A stretch of 7,034 bases of DNA from Thermoplasmata archaeon (lineage in GTDB: Archaea > Thermoplasmatota > Penumbrarchaeia > Penumbrarchaeales > EX4484-36). This document shows positions 5,965-7,034 of the stretch, piece after piece. Position 1 is the first letter of the stretch. Every line of letters starts with the position of its first letter. The stretch covers positions 1-7,034 of the forward strand of contig JAGHBW010000197.1 in assembly GCA_021160765.1 (NCBI GenBank). The letters run 5' to 3'. The position numbers and the translations under genes are program-made. Under the pieces are notes generated by a model. It was not told the origin of the DNA. It made no database searches and saw only the letters and a list, made by a program, of their open reading frames with translations.

Positions 5965-6767
5965 TGGTAGATCTCAGGGAGCTGAGGGAGAGGAGGGGAT
6001 TCACCACCCTCCTTATATTGAAAGAGATCGCCCAGGATCCCAATGAAAGGGCATCCTCCCTAGCAGAGAAGCTGGGAATAAGCATTCAGGCTGCTTCAGA
6101 TTATTTGAAAGAGATGCAGATGGCTGACCTTATTGAGAGGTACGGATCAGGATACAGGCCAACTGAAAAGGGGGTACAATACCTTCAGGAGGGCATTTCA
6201 GCATTAAGAGAATTCATTCTTGATGCATGTGAGAGCGTGTCAGTTCTTAAGGTAGCCGAAGCCATTGCCTTCAGGGACCTCACCCAGGGGGAGAGGGTAA
6301 ATCTGCAGATGGTGAATGGCTTCCTTTATGCAGGTGGCCCCGATTTCTGTGGTTCAACGGGGGTTGTGGTGGAGGACTGTAAGGAGGGTGATATAGCTCA
6401 GATAAAGGACCTTGATGGTATTATTGAGCACTCTGTTGGAATAATTGTGGCAGTAACCCTCAGAAGAATGGTATACGGTGATGAGGAGATAAAGACCCTT
6501 CTGGGGGAGATATCCGGGAAAAAATATCTTTTAATTCCCCTTGATGAGAGGGGTGAGGTTTTCCTTCGCAAATTAAAAAGGCTCCAGAAGGGGGTAGAGA
6601 CTCTCCCCAAACTGCCGCCGGTGGGGGTGCCCTATCTTGCCGTAATTAAGGGTATAAATGCTCTCCTTACCGGATCCCAGGAGAGCATAGCAGAGGCACT
6701 TCGCTTCTTAAAATGGCTGGAGAGGGAGTACGGTGTAAAAGTCCCCCTCAGAGAGTTCAGATTATAA
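5964..6767 (+). CDS. Winged-helix predicted transcriptional regulator (COG1497-like)
   Basis: A 267-aa predicted DNA-binding protein. Residues about 12-72 form a winged helix: a helix LLILKEIAQ, then a turn and recognition helix (SSLAEKLGISIQAASDYLKEM, about 31-51), then a wing ending in YRPTEKG (64-70). The C-terminal part contains FLYAGG (120-125) and STGVVVEDCKEGDIAQIKDLDGII, a pattern I associate from memory with the archaeal predicted regulators of COG1497, whose ligand and targets are unknown to me. The middle and end (155-267) have mixed helices and strands with no catalytic motif. A GTG at 5961 is also in frame, but ATG at 5964 is preferred because GGGAG (5951-5955) lies 8 bases before it and it overlaps the upstream stop as TGATG. 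Sharing an operon with the unknown gene suggests a joint pathway or regulation of that operon. Confidence 0.78.
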   Translation: MVDLRELRERRGFTTLLILKEIAQDPNERASSLAEKLGISIQAASDYLKEMQMADLIERYGSGYRPTEKGVQYLQEGISALREFILDACESVSVLKVAEAIAFRDLTQGERVNLQMVNGFLYAGGPDFCGSTGVVVEDCKEGDIAQIKDLDGIIEHSVGIIVAVTLRRMVYGDEEIKTLLGEISGKKYLLIPLDERGEVFLRKLKRLQKGVETLPKLPPVGVPYLAVIKGINALLTGSQESIAEALRFLKWLEREYGVKVPLREFRL

Positions 6768-7034
6768 GCTCTCCTCTTCTTCATCTACCAACTTTGCGCC
6801 ACACTTCGGGCATACCTTGGAGTCCGCTGGTATAAGCTCATGGCAGTTGCCGCACTCCACAAGCTCCTCAATCTCTTCCAGTTCTTCTTCCTCCTCCAGT
6901 TCCTCCTCAGCCTCCTCAGTTTCAAACTCCACCTCCTCTCCCAGAACTCCTATTGGTCTTCCTCTTTCAACCCCCACCCCCCCAACAGTCTTCACATCAC
7001 CCTCTACTGGAACCCTCAACCTTCCGGTTAGGAG
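6762..7034 (-). CDS. C-terminal end of a zinc-ribbon protein with acidic linker (partial)
   Basis: Ninety residues at the end of a minus-strand gene; the frame is open to the window edge, so the beginning lies outside. Visible parts are a glycine/valine-rich segment (1-32) likely to end a beta-type domain, a low-complexity acidic linker dominated by glutamate (about 33-60), and a zinc ribbon C61-x2-C64-x10-C75-x2-C78, followed by an acidic tail. A TTG at 7019 could be read as a start, but nothing supports it. Such C-terminal ribbons are common on archaeal membrane-linked or nucleic-acid proteins, and no specific function can be given. Its stop and that of the convergent winged-helix gene share the palindrome TTATAA (6762-6767), leaving no space for a terminator between them. 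Confidence 0.7.
   Translation of the reverse strand, partial: LLTGRLRVPVEGDVKTVGGVGVERGRPIGVLGEEVEFETEEAEEELEEEEELEEIEELVECGNCHELIPADSKVCPKCGAKLVDEEEESL

Noticed and set aside
6870..6935. CTCCTC-type repeat cluster near the right edge
   Set aside because: It is the low-complexity glutamate codon run of the acidic linker in the minus-strand gene, not a separate repeat element.

Overview
This window looks like a chromosomal segment of an archaeon, probably a euryarchaeon (inference). The signs are a regulator that joins a helix-turn-helix to a ThiN-type domain, TATA-like elements about 26 bases upstream of start codons that lack a Shine-Dalgarno site, and a substrate-binding protein held by an N-terminal membrane segment instead of a lipobox. 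Shine-Dalgarno sites inside the operons are strong. I cannot name the species.

Left part (1-4251, minus strand): a tightly packed operon thiR-thiB-thiP-thiQ. It encodes a thiamine-responsive regulator (ThiR type), a thiamine/thiamine-phosphate binding protein, a double-length permease and an ABC ATPase cut by the left window edge. Start and stop codons of successive genes overlap by 1 or 4 bases, or lie 2 bases apart, with good ribosome binding sites. No thiamine biosynthesis gene is visible, so the locus reads as a self-regulated scavenging system. Binding protein and permease organisation match the bacterial ThiBPQ pattern well.

Middle (4252-4360): a 109-base divergent promoter region. It holds a striking 28-base operator candidate (12-base arms, one mismatch, 4-base spacer, also containing a perfect 9-base direct repeat at 21-base spacing) next to the thiR start. 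A near-palindromic AT-rich TATA element lies further up and may serve the divergent gene and perhaps both directions.

Right part (4361-6767, plus strand): a two-part gene of unknown function followed by a winged-helix predicted transcriptional regulator (COG1497-like), overlapping by one base. The unknown gene appears as 333-aa and 184-aa reading frames, but the second frame is open and protein-like well before its first usable start codon. A -1 shift at CTTTTTA (5302-5308), or one missing T in the T5 run, would join them into a 534-aa cysteine-rich protein. I regard this frameshift, and the unknown protein with its regulator partner, as the part of the window most worth a second look.

Right edge (6762-7034, minus strand): the 3' end of a gene whose product ends in a glutamate-rich linker and a four-cysteine zinc ribbon. 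It converges on the winged-helix gene and shares the TTATAA stop palindrome with it. I saw no RNA gene, CRISPR array, insertion sequence or riboswitch.
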